Below are positions 55,706-64,000 of a stretch of DNA of 64,000 nucleotides, piece after piece. The stretch comes from Diaporthe sp. PMI_573 (Eukaryota > Ascomycota > Sordariomycetes > Diaporthales > Diaporthaceae). The notes below the pieces were generated by a model. It did no database searches and was not told where the DNA came from. It saw only the letters and a program-made list of their open reading frames with translations. Position 1 is the stretch's first letter. The number at the start of each line of letters is the position of its first letter. The DNA lies in contig JAJTUP010000003.1 in assembly GCA_021399435.1 (NCBI GenBank), positions 1,612,001 to 1,676,000 of the forward strand, written 5' to 3'. The position numbers and the translations under genes are program-made.

Positions 55706-56409
55706 TCCGAGGGCTCATTCGCCGACCTCAAGGTTAAAGGCTGGTGTGTAGTCGCAATGTATGTGCTCCCATGCTCTCACGCCAGTACAAGGTGCACTGA
55801 TGAGAGTTGGGGTTCCTGTGGGGTGTGGCGGATGACGACAGAGAGCTCCGGGACCGGTTAAATAGGTGAGACAGAATTTATAATAAGCCGACATTCTAAC
55901 AGCATACTACTAAAAATAAGGCAACTTCGCACATATCCCCGTATCTAGAATTTTATATAGATATTAGACTTGTAAGGTTTATAAGGATACTTGACATATA
56001 TTAAGAGTTATAATACTTCATTATATAGCAGTGTATATAATATATAGATTTATAGGGTATAAGCTGATAAATTAAACTCACAGAGTACAAGTGAGTAACA
56101 TATAATATAGGTCTTTAATTAATCTAGTTGGATAGTTAAAGGATAAGTACCGAGATATTCTCCATGTCTGCTACGCTAACGCTTAGTTTGAGATTAGTGG
56201 ACAGGTGTAAGCCTTGATTTGTAATACGGTTTTCTCTCATTCTTTTGGCAATTCTTTCACCCTACCAAGCTCTTGCAGCTTGTTATTCAGTGACAGCCAC
56301 ACTTCGAGGCTGGCCCAGATTTGTCAACCTACATGGATAGCCTCTTATTGTCGAAGTATTTTCCAACCAAGTGCTAGGTGGCGTCCTTTGGTTCACGCAC
56401 TCCGCCAAG
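55706..56409. promoter_or_regulatory. Divergent promoter region of monooxygenase and regulator genes
   Basis: 700 bp between two divergent genes, one of them a Zn2Cys6 regulator. Contains the AT-rich tract above. No clear CGG-type regulator site pair was identified by eye. Confidence 0.35.
55860..56170. repeat. AT-rich tract, possible RIP-decayed sequence
   Basis: About 300 bp with strongly raised A+T and many TA steps (for example the segment 55981-56080 with repeated tatata), unlike the surrounding sequence. In fungi such islands commonly come from repeat-induced point mutation of transposons. I see no open frame, terminal repeat or recognisable element here, so the origin is inference. 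It lies between the monooxygenase and the Zn2Cys6 gene and may hold part of their promoters. Confidence 0.55.
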
Positions 56410-58476
56410 ATGGAAGAAAACACTGCCCGAGTAGCAGTAGCAGCAGCTGATCAACAGTTGATTGTCAAGGTCAGTCGTACGGATATAGCGGTCGCAGTTA
56501 CAATCATTCTGACATATTTAGGCCTGCGACATGTGTCGCAAGAAGAAAACCAGGTGTCAGCCAACAGAGATGGGGTGCACTCAATGCACCAAGTCCAAAA
56601 CCCAGTGCCACTTTACCCCCATCTCATTGAGGAGAAGTCGTCGAAGGCCACCTGGGTATGTCTGTTCATCTTCAACTACGACAGTTCTCCTTCTGACAAC
56701 GCTCTAGCTATAAGTATATAAGCAAACTTGAAGAAAGAGTTCAGAAGTTGGAGGGCCTTGTTCCCAATACTGTGGAAGAGAATGGCCATCCGACAGCTGG
56801 CTCGTCACAACAAATACATTCACCGTTTCATGTTTTGGATTTTGGGCCCAACGATAAGAGAGGGGGTGATCTGCCAATCTTGATTGAAGCAACAGATGGT
56901 CAACAGTGGCAACAAGGCCCTATCGTCAGCAATAACTCCATCCAGCATGACCGTGATCTGCCCCATTTGACGAGGCACCAAGGACTAGCACCAGGCAGTG
57001 ACGTGTTGGCTGATGAACCATTGAGCTTACCTGGACAGCCCTCGCTCTCTTGGAAGGGAAGACTGGCGCTTGGGCCATTCTCGCTGCCTTCTTTTCATGA
57101 GCTGCCAATCAAGTCAGTCGCCCTCGAATTAGTCGAAGACACATTCAAGAGTTTCAATAACTTTTTCCCTCTGTTTGACGAGCAGGAGTTCCTCCATCAA
57201 TTTCATCACCAGTACACAGCATCTAGCCCGAGTGGCCCTGCCTGGTGGGCCTGTATCAACGTCGTCCTCTCACTGGCACATCGATTCCGCGCGATGCGCA
57301 CTCTCCAGACAACTTACGAGAACACTCAATCGTGTGGCTATATCCACAACGCCTTGGCAGTAGTCTCGGAGCTCAGTGTAATACCGCAGAGCCTACCTGC
57401 CATCCAAGCCCTGCTAGGCATGGCCATCATCCTCCAGGGCTCGCCCAACCCACAGGCATCCTCGGTGCTCACAGCCGCGGCAGTGAGGCTGGCGCAAGCC
57501 ATGGGATTGCATAGGAGGACGCAAGATCAGGGCCTCCCCGTACGACAAGTCGAGCAGCGTAAACGCGTCTTTTGGGCCGTTTACTTTCTGGACAAGGACA
57601 TTAGCCTTCGTATGGGCCAGCCCTTCGCCCAAGACGACGACGACATGGACGCAGAGTTGCCCTCAGAGGTTTCTACTGACCTGCCACTCATTGGCTTCGG
57701 AGACGAGTCGCGGAAAGTTAGTTTCTTCAACTCTCGGATCGGACTTGCGGTTATCCAGGGGCAGGTCTATAAGAGGCTATACTCCGTCCAGGCTGCCAGG
57801 CAATCCGAGGCGCAGAGGGCTGTTGTGGCGCATGAGCTGAGCTCTGTGCTGTCATACTGGAGAAGCAATGTGCCACTTGATTTTGAGGATTACCTTGTGT
57901 TACCGCTTCAGGCTCCTCTTTCGGTCGAGTTCATCCACATGCTTACATTGCGCTTCACATATGTCAACTGTCTTGTCATGATCGATCGACATCTACCGCC
58001 ACCAGATGTAACATCGGCTCTCGCACCAGACATTGCGTTATATGGAGCTTCCATGCCTGCAGAAAGCCTCTGTGTTGTTGAGTCTCGAAAGGCAGTCCGT
58101 CTGATTCAGGTTACGCCACCAGGTGATTATGCATGTGTATGGTAAGCAAGCCTGGCCCCTTTGTTGTGAAACAGACAGCTTAAATTGCGAGACACCTAGG
58201 ATACTGCTCCACCCTTTCTTTGCGGCCGTTGAAGTCCTCCTGCACAACGTGATCCGGCAGCCTGCATCTCCGCAGGCGACGTCAGATCTCCACATCATGG
58301 AACCATTCCTCCATCTGCTTGAGATCCTAGCTGGGGATAAGAGGCAATGTTCGCGATCTGAAGGGGCGGAGAGGATGTATGGACTTTGCAAAGAGCTGAA
58401 CGGTCGGGCATATGAGGCTGTCAAGCAATTGGATATGAGCCTAAATTTGGGTCTAATATCGGATCTGGGTCAATGA
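56410..58476 (+). CDS. Zn2Cys6 fungal transcription factor
   Basis: Four exons in phase (56410-56469, 56522-56655, 56708-58141, 58200-58476) encode 634 aa. A complete binuclear zinc cluster appears after splicing exons 1 and 2: CDMCRKKKTRC and CTQCTKSKTQC, with C-x2-C-x6-C spacing in each half. The basic linker (LRRSRRRPPGYKYISKLEER) and a coiled region (VQKLEGLV) follow, as in Gal4-type dimers. The middle homology region (PF04082 type) reads TFKSFNNFFPLFDEQEF and AVRLAQAMGLHRRTQ, then RKRVFWAVYFLDKDISLRMG. The C-terminal exon has ILLHPFFAAVEVLLHNVIR. It should be nuclear and bind DNA of CGG type. It is divergent from the monooxygenase and convergent with the SDR, so it may regulate one or both (inference). 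Confidence 0.92.
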
Positions 58477-58624
58477 CGGCATGGCTTTTGCTAAAAAGTC
58501 AAGGATCAGAGCTTTGCCCAGTGAATACACGAGAGGTTGAAGGGCTCATGCTTGAGGGGAAGTGAAGCACATATGGATCGTTGTGAGTGGCTCACCTCTT
58601 CCAATCCACCGAGTCGACCTGAGA

Positions 58625-59452
58625 CTAGGGTAGAGTATATCCACCATCAATTACTATGTCACTGCCTGTCATATAAGTCGACGCATCACTCGCAAGATAC
58701 AAGTACAAGGCCTTGATCTCCTTCACGTCGCCCTGACGGCCCAGCGGCGTCATGCGAATACCCTCATTGAAGACCTGTGGCGACGCGCCCATCTTCGTGT
58801 CGAAGAAACCGGGCGAGACAATGTTGACCCGCGCGAACTCGCGCCACTCCCTGGCCAGGCTCTTGCCCAGCTGCGTCACCGCCGCCTTGGTGGAATTGTA
58901 CACAGGCTGGTCGACCGGCACGTTGACTATGCGTGCCGAGATGCTCGACGTGATGATCAGGTTGCCGAAGCCTTGCCTCTTGAACACCTCGCCGGCGTAC
59001 TTGGAGCAATAGAAGACACCGTCGACGTTGACCGAATACTGCTTTTTGTACTCGTCGATCGTCTGGTCCGTGATGGGCTTGGAGATGGCCATTCCTGCGT
59101 TCGCCACGAACACGTCCAGCTTTCCAAAGTCGTCCACGACAGCACCTATGGTCTTCCGCACTGCTTCTGAGTCTGACACGTCCACCTTGTATGCCTTGGC
59201 CTTGATGCCGAATGCCTTGGCCAGGGCTTCCCCCTTGGATATTGCAGCGTCGTTGCTGTTGTACCACAGGGCAACGTGGGCACCTGCCTCTGCCATGGCC
59301 TCTGTTGCTGCATATCCGATGCCGTCCGAGGCCCCGTTGACAGCCACCACACGGCCTTTCATGCTGAACTGTTCGAAGACATTGGATGGGATATTGGGGA
59401 CAGGCTTGGGGTCGCGGGGCGCAGCGGCCACCTCATCGACTGTCATAGACAT
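58625..59452 (-). CDS. SDR, polyol/ketose reductase-like
   Basis: Single exon, 275 aa. The glycine motif GASDGIGYAA and the later NAGMAISKP are typical. The catalytic ISSSI-type serine (ITSSISARIVNV) and the YNSTKAAVTQL tyrosine-lysine pair are both present. GFFDTKMG and the GGYTLP end also fit. Overall similarity is to NADP-dependent mannitol/L-xylulose/sorbose reductases (Sou1 type), often active on sugars or sugar alcohols. The N-terminus is extended by about 30 residues before the fold. It points toward the Zn2Cys6 gene (tail-to-tail, about 150 bp between stops). Confidence 0.88.
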   Translation of the reverse strand: MSMTVDEVAAAPRDPKPVPNIPSNVFEQFSMKGRVVAVNGASDGIGYAATEAMAEAGAHVALWYNSNDAAISKGEALAKAFGIKAKAYKVDVSDSEAVRKTIGAVVDDFGKLDVFVANAGMAISKPITDQTIDEYKKQYSVNVDGVFYCSKYAGEVFKRQGFGNLIITSSISARIVNVPVDQPVYNSTKAAVTQLGKSLAREWREFARVNIVSPGFFDTKMGASPQVFNEGIRMTPLGRQGDVKEIKALYLYLASDASTYMTGSDIVIDGGYTLP

Positions 59453-60064
59453 CTTTGGCTTTCTAAGAAAGGTTGAATAATCTTGAGATGGGGTTCAGAT
59501 ACCTAATGAGGAAAGAAGGCGACAAGAATGGCCCCAGGAGACAAATGTGAAATCTATCCGTCAAAGTCGTGATTCCTCAGCCCTCCGCGACGCTTATGAC
59601 GTTGGACTACTACGTGGGGAAGTGGGACTGTCCGCCGGGGCTCGGGGCTCATTGGCCCGATTTTCAACCGAGGCCCTTGTTTATACGCGACTGTATTTCA
59701 TTCACGGTTATGAAACCTTTCAGACAAAACATTATGCCTGAACCTGCTACATGGAGCAGGTCACTGAGGACCTTCTCGAAGCAAATATGTGGCTCCGGAA
59801 CAGTTGCCCGGGTTGCCCGGTGCCCAAATGCTGACTGCTCTGATCTTACATAAGGGGTGCATGCGTGATCTCGGTTCACTGGTGTCTTGGGGTCCTTGCC
59901 TGGTCAGGGGCCCTGGCAGATTACGAATCTAGGTATCCTGTATCGCCACACGTGGTATCCGAACGAATAATCCCGCCTAGCCTCAGATGCCAATGTCAAC
60001 CTACATTGGTTCTTTTGCCTCAACTGCCATTTGATACCGGCCAGCGCTCATCTCAGCCTGCAAA
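59453..60064. other. Divergent intergenic region
   Basis: Promoter space between the SDR (minus) and the phospholipase-like gene (plus). Short frames only. Confidence 0.4.
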
Positions 60065-61210
60065 ATGAGATCCAATCTCGTTGTCGTTGCCAGCTGGGCC
60101 GGCAGCATTGGTTTGGCCAGCAGCCTTGAATTCCCACCCAATGCGACCGAGATCTTTGGCCCCTACGTCCACGACAACGGCACGCTCGCGACATGGATGT
60201 CGAGGCACGCGGACGAGACACCGCTCGAACAACTGAATATCCCGGGAACACATGACTCTGCAACTTGGAACTACACGCAGGCTACTCAGGATGCTCTCGC
60301 CAATATCACAGCAGGCGATGGGGAGCCGACCTATCCACCAGAGGTCTTCCGCTGCCAAGGCGCAAGCATTATGGCATCGCTAAGCGCCGGTGTACGGTTC
60401 TTCGACCTGCGCTTTGCCCTGGACCCCACAGGGACCAGGCTCGTGTTCTGGCACTCCCAAGCCCTCATGTCTGAGCAGGCAACGGTGGGCGATGTCGTCA
60501 ACGCTTTCTACTACTGGCTGGACCTGCACCCCTCGGAGACAGTGATCCTTTCGTTCCAGTACGAAGGCTCCACGATCGTTAATGCGACCTTCGACGCCAC
60601 AGTCCAGCACATGATCTTTGACATTCTCAACTCGACCACTGCTGCCCGGTACATCGATCAAACTCGCGATGTACTGTCCACACTCGGCGCAGCGCGCGGC
60701 AAGGTTGTGCTCTTCAGACGCTTCGACCTCGATGAGCTCCCAGACGAGTACGAGGCTGCGCTGCCTGGCTTGCACCTGTCGCCGAGTCTGTGGGCAGACA
60801 ACAGCAGGAATACGTCGCTGACATATAACACGGCATTGAACATGACCGCGTATATCGAAGACTACTATGAGCCGGACGACTTGGGCGACGCTTCCTCGGC
60901 AGCGGACAACATAGCAGCTAAAGTCAGCGCCACGGTGTCGCACCTGGAGATGGCCATTTCGGACGCTCCTGAATACGCTCGAAGCTTGTTCATCACCTTC
61001 GCCTCGGCGGAGCATGTCACGGCTATGCCGGTCGCGGTGACACCGCAAATCATGGCTCTAGGGGTTGGCAATTCATCTACGCCTCTGGGCGGAGTAAATC
61101 AACAAATCGTCCCAATTATCAAGAAGCTGGAGGGTAGAAGAATGGGGATTGTGATTGTAGACTTTTGGGATGAGCCAAGAGACATGATCGAGAGCATCCT
61201 AGGCCTATAG
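60065..61210 (+). CDS. Secreted PI-PLC X-domain phosphodiesterase
   Basis: Intronless, 381 aa. A signal peptide (MRSNLVVVASWAGSIGLASS) precedes several N-x-S/T sites. IPGTHDSATW carries the first catalytic histidine of phosphatidylinositol phospholipase C, GVRFFDLRFA the metal or substrate-site strand, and FWHSQALM the second histidine. Later HPSETVILSFQYEG and VDFWDEP complete the TIM-barrel pattern of bacterial-type PI-PLC. This class is calcium-independent and secreted in many fungi; the natural lipid is unknown. The start fits because no further upstream ATG gives a signal sequence. Confidence 0.9.
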   Translation: MRSNLVVVASWAGSIGLASSLEFPPNATEIFGPYVHDNGTLATWMSRHADETPLEQLNIPGTHDSATWNYTQATQDALANITAGDGEPTYPPEVFRCQGASIMASLSAGVRFFDLRFALDPTGTRLVFWHSQALMSEQATVGDVVNAFYYWLDLHPSETVILSFQYEGSTIVNATFDATVQHMIFDILNSTTAARYIDQTRDVLSTLGAARGKVVLFRRFDLDELPDEYEAALPGLHLSPSLWADNSRNTSLTYNTALNMTAYIEDYYEPDDLGDASSAADNIAAKVSATVSHLEMAISDAPEYARSLFITFASAEHVTAMPVAVTPQIMALGVGNSSTPLGGVNQQIVPIIKKLEGRRMGIVIVDFWDEPRDMIESILGL

Positions 61211-61911
61211 GCTTCACGAGCTTCAATAATATAAGTCGACTGTTTCAGTCATGCAATTTCCTCGCATATTATATTGCATGTGGTGTGTGGCTGCCCCCGT
61301 TCTACCGTTGTCCTTTTGCGGTCGCTCCCGCACCCACGGAATCCGCCCTGACGCCTCAGCCGTTTGAGAGAAAGGCGTATCCACGAGTGGGACATCGAAA
61401 TTTGATATCATATATGCACGTGGGTTGCATTTCGATGGAGTTGCATACCGATAATGCAATCAATTGCTTGCACATGCCAAGACTCCTGGGTGTGGCTTGC
61501 TCCGTGGCTTGCTGCTTGCGGCCCGGGAAGGTCTCAACGCTCGCCCGCTATCCATCGGCACGGGACTCTTCTACACAGCGTTTTGAAGACTTGGACAAGT
61601 TTGACTTGCACCCCGTCTCGAGTCCTTTGGCTGGAAATATCAGATTACTCGACTCAATGGTACCATCGATGATCGTCATTGGCGTGCAGGGGTCTCAGAC
61701 CCCCAGGCACGAGCCCACTCCGGAAAGCATCGTGTGTGGCCCGAGGCGCTCATTGCGTCTCCACTTCCCTCACCGACTTCAGCGCCCCATGGCCAAAACG
61801 TCCATCTCACTTCACTCACTGCCGTCCAGTCAGTCTATTGGCACCCGTTTTTGACGAAGCTTAGATGCCCACCATCCAACACGCACACGGGCCGCCACCA
61901 CACCAAGGAGA
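61211..61911. other. Intergenic, no supported gene
   Basis: A 189-codon open frame (61285-61854) is present on the plus strand but has no known features and lies just upstream of the CorA-like gene. It is treated as chance or leader sequence. Confidence 0.4.
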
Positions 61912-63779
61912 ATGGGTGACTTGATCGACTCGCTATTCCAACGACAATGTTCTGTGAATCAAGACCCTGAAGACCTCGGCTGGCCCGAACACGACCCTGA
62001 AGTGACCGTCCTCGAAGTTGGGGGCCGGAGACCCGTTGGTGAATACTCCTGATACCCCTGTGCACGTGCTCTGGGCGATGGCCTGACTGGGGACGACTAG
62101 ATTCATATCGATGCCGAAGCCCACAGGAGTTGAGATACTACCTGGACCGGCGCAATGAGGAAGACGATGACCCATTCTGGGATGGGCCTGTGAGGGGAAG
62201 ACCTACTTGTCTCAGGCTATTGTGAGCAAGCACTGCTTTAACCTTCCTGTAATGTTGTTGAGACACTCCATCCTAACACTCGGCCAGCTTTCTTCCCTAT
62301 ACCGACAATGGCAGCAACGAAGATTCGCCTTTCTCACAGAGGCTACCTGCGATTGGATTCGCGGACCTCTTATGCGAGAAGGCTGGGTTCGCTCTGGAGT
62401 CTGGAGACACCTATGATAATAGCGATGATGATGAATGGGTCTCACCGTCGAGCTCGCCTCGCCAGTCAGCCATGGCGGCCTATCCAAGAAAGACAGGAAC
62501 CGAACTTGACAGGATAGACGAAGAGGACGAGACGACGGACGTGGATTGCGGAGGTTGGTCATCCTCCACAGTCGTAGCTTCAGCTAGCTGACCTCTTGCA
62601 GCCGACTTCAGACACAGCTGGGTATGGGAGGCACGATATATACGGTCCACTACACAGGCCCTGGCCGATCAGGACGCCACGACATATTTCTGCATCAACT
62701 TCCCGAAACTATTACAGAAGCGCATTTCGGACACTATCCACAGCTTGACGGCTCTGGCTAAGAATCCGCTTTTTCTGGATACACTTATAATCGACGAAGT
62801 CATAGCGTTCTACCGCGACGCAATTAAAAGACACCGGGCTCAGCTCCTGGCTCTTGTGAGTCTTTTGTCCCAGTTGTCCCACCTTAGTGTCTCAGGCTTT
62901 GGCCTCCTTCCGATCCGCACTGCCAATCGCCACAAAGTATAATTCGGGTTCGTTGCTAACAGCCAGCCCCAGAATGATGATGAATCCAACAGCACCGACC
63001 TATCCATAAAGCTGGAAGAGCTATCCACGCAGTGGCGCACGATACTTCGGGACATACAGGACATGCAGGCTCATATCCACCACCTGCGCTCCGTGGCTGA
63101 TTCCAGGTTATCTCGACAACAGGAGAGGACGTCAGGGCTACATCAACACGACAACTACCACAAGCACACGCGCCAGAAGTCAAGCGACGTGTTCGGCCCG
63201 CCGGCGACGGAGATTCTCCAGCTGCAACTGTCGACCTGTGACTTCTGGGCACGCTGTGTGAACATGTACCTCGATCGGACGACGAACCGCATCAAGAACT
63301 CGGTAAGACTACCAATCACGGCACGGAAACGAGACCTGAAAAGCATGCGCGTAAATTTGCCATACTAACAACATGAACAGACCTACCGCATGACCAAGAC
63401 CATCCCCCTCCGCCGGCGCGGCTCCCTCCCGCAGCTGAACCGGCGCCTGAGCAACTTCACCATCGAGGTGGCGGTGCACATCCAGCGAAACAGCGCCTCG
63501 GTCTCGACGCTCGCCATGTCCTTCCTCAGCACGGTCTTCTTCAGCCCGGACGGCCTGCTCTTCGCCCTCACCTACTGGTGGTGGATCATCGCCACCCTCA
63601 TCGTGCCCCTGACCTTTGTCATCCTGCACCTCTGGTTCGAGACCCTGGCCACCAACGTCGGCCTGCTGCGCGGCGGGGGCGGAAGGCGGAAGGCGGGTGG
63701 TGACCGGGGCACCACGCGGCTGGGTGGTGTTGCGGAGGACCGGGAGGCGGACGAGGGAGAGGGAGAGGCGGTGGATTAG
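61912..63779 (+). CDS. CorA-like two-TM protein with coiled coil
   Basis: Six exons rebuilt in phase: 61912-62034, 62127-62221, 62288-62553, 62602-62855, 62973-63302, 63381-63779, giving 488 aa. The N-terminus (MGDLIDSLFQRQ, EDLGWPEHDPEVTVLEVG) is acidic and soluble. The middle shows SWVWEARYIRSTTQALADQD and KLEELSTQWRTILRDIQDMQ in a long coiled coil. The C-terminus has TIEVAVHIQRNSASVSTLAM, then membrane segments STVFF and WWWIIATLIVPLTFVILHLW, as in CorA-type magnesium transporters and their fungal relatives with HET- or ankyrin-linked forms. The GxN pore motif of true CorA proteins is not seen: the site between the two segments reads FSPDGLLF. A transporter role is therefore doubtful. Two introns use the unusual GTTGGT donor (62035 and 62554). 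Confidence 0.8.
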
Positions 63780-64000
63780 GCTTTTATTCGATCTTGCTTT
63801 GCTTCCAGGCCGGCGTGCGCTGTGTCCTACTGGGCGGGGACGGTCAATCCCAGCGGGCCTGTGGCGCAGCATTACTAAAAGCGTCTGGAACATTGCTTGT
63901 TGTGCGCATTATTTTGGCTGTCGAGCCAGCCAGCGTTATTTTCTTTTCAAAGCATGTTCGGACGCAGGCGGGCAATGTTTCATTTGCACAGCTTGACAGG
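63780..64000. other. Right-end stretch, no recognised gene
   Basis: 220 bases after the CorA-like stop codon. Nothing coding is recognised. Confidence 0.4.

Noticed and set aside
61285..61854. 189-codon open frame before the CorA-like gene
   Set aside because: Overlapping frames on both strands, no motifs, and no link to the spliced model.

Overview
The window is nuclear DNA of a filamentous ascomycete (Pezizomycotina; most likely a sordariomycete-type genome, which is inference). The basis is: 50-130 nt GT-AG introns in most genes, a PTH11-type receptor, two HET-domain proteins, a Zn2Cys6 regulator, a sedolisin, a fungal purple acid phosphatase, a DyP peroxidase and several SDR/FAD oxidoreductases. 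Genes lie on both strands with no operons. I rebuilt exon structures by requiring matching intron phases. The start was checked as ATG in every gene model except the low-confidence broken regions.

Layout. 0.8-9.5 kb: PTH11-like receptor, gamma-glutamyltranspeptidase-family hydrolase, secreted purple acid phosphatase and a small SDR, all on the plus strand. 9.9-20.5 kb: small PPxY membrane protein (minus), NTF2-like protein, secreted/membrane Kelch protein (minus), deaminase-fold protein and a HET protein. 20.5-33.5 kb: mostly housekeeping genes: S15/CocE-type hydrolase, enoyl-CoA hydratase, twinfilin, mitochondrial citrate carrier, and two conserved proteins of unknown role. 35-42.2 kb: medium-chain reductase, tail-anchored coiled-coil protein, DyP peroxidase. 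42.3-48.2 kb: second HET protein, FAD-linked oxidase, SDR. 48.3-51.8 kb: a disturbed stretch with broken coding-like frames and a DUF7689-like gene. 51.9-61.2 kb: sedolisin, FAD monooxygenase, AT-rich island, Zn2Cys6 regulator, SDR and secreted PI-PLC-like phosphodiesterase. 61.9-63.8 kb: CorA-like two-TM protein.

How genes may work together. Two enzyme neighbourhoods look like small metabolic loci. The FAD-linked oxidase (minus) and SDR (plus) at 44.5-48.2 kb diverge from one 1.3 kb intergenic region. The FAD monooxygenase (minus) and Zn2Cys6 regulator (plus) diverge from a 0.7 kb region holding an AT-rich tract, with an SDR just beyond the regulator. No PKS, NRPS or terpene synthase is present, so a classical secondary-metabolite cluster is not supported here.

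I found no CRISPR array, no intact transposon, and no tRNA or rRNA gene. I did not find a clear-cut new biological system. The best leads are a tail-anchored protein with a Cys-rich core (36.7-37.6 kb), a FAD oxidase lacking the usual flavin-anchoring histidine, the DUF7689-like gene, the monooxygenase/regulator locus around an AT-rich island, and two broken or multi-frame minus-strand regions.
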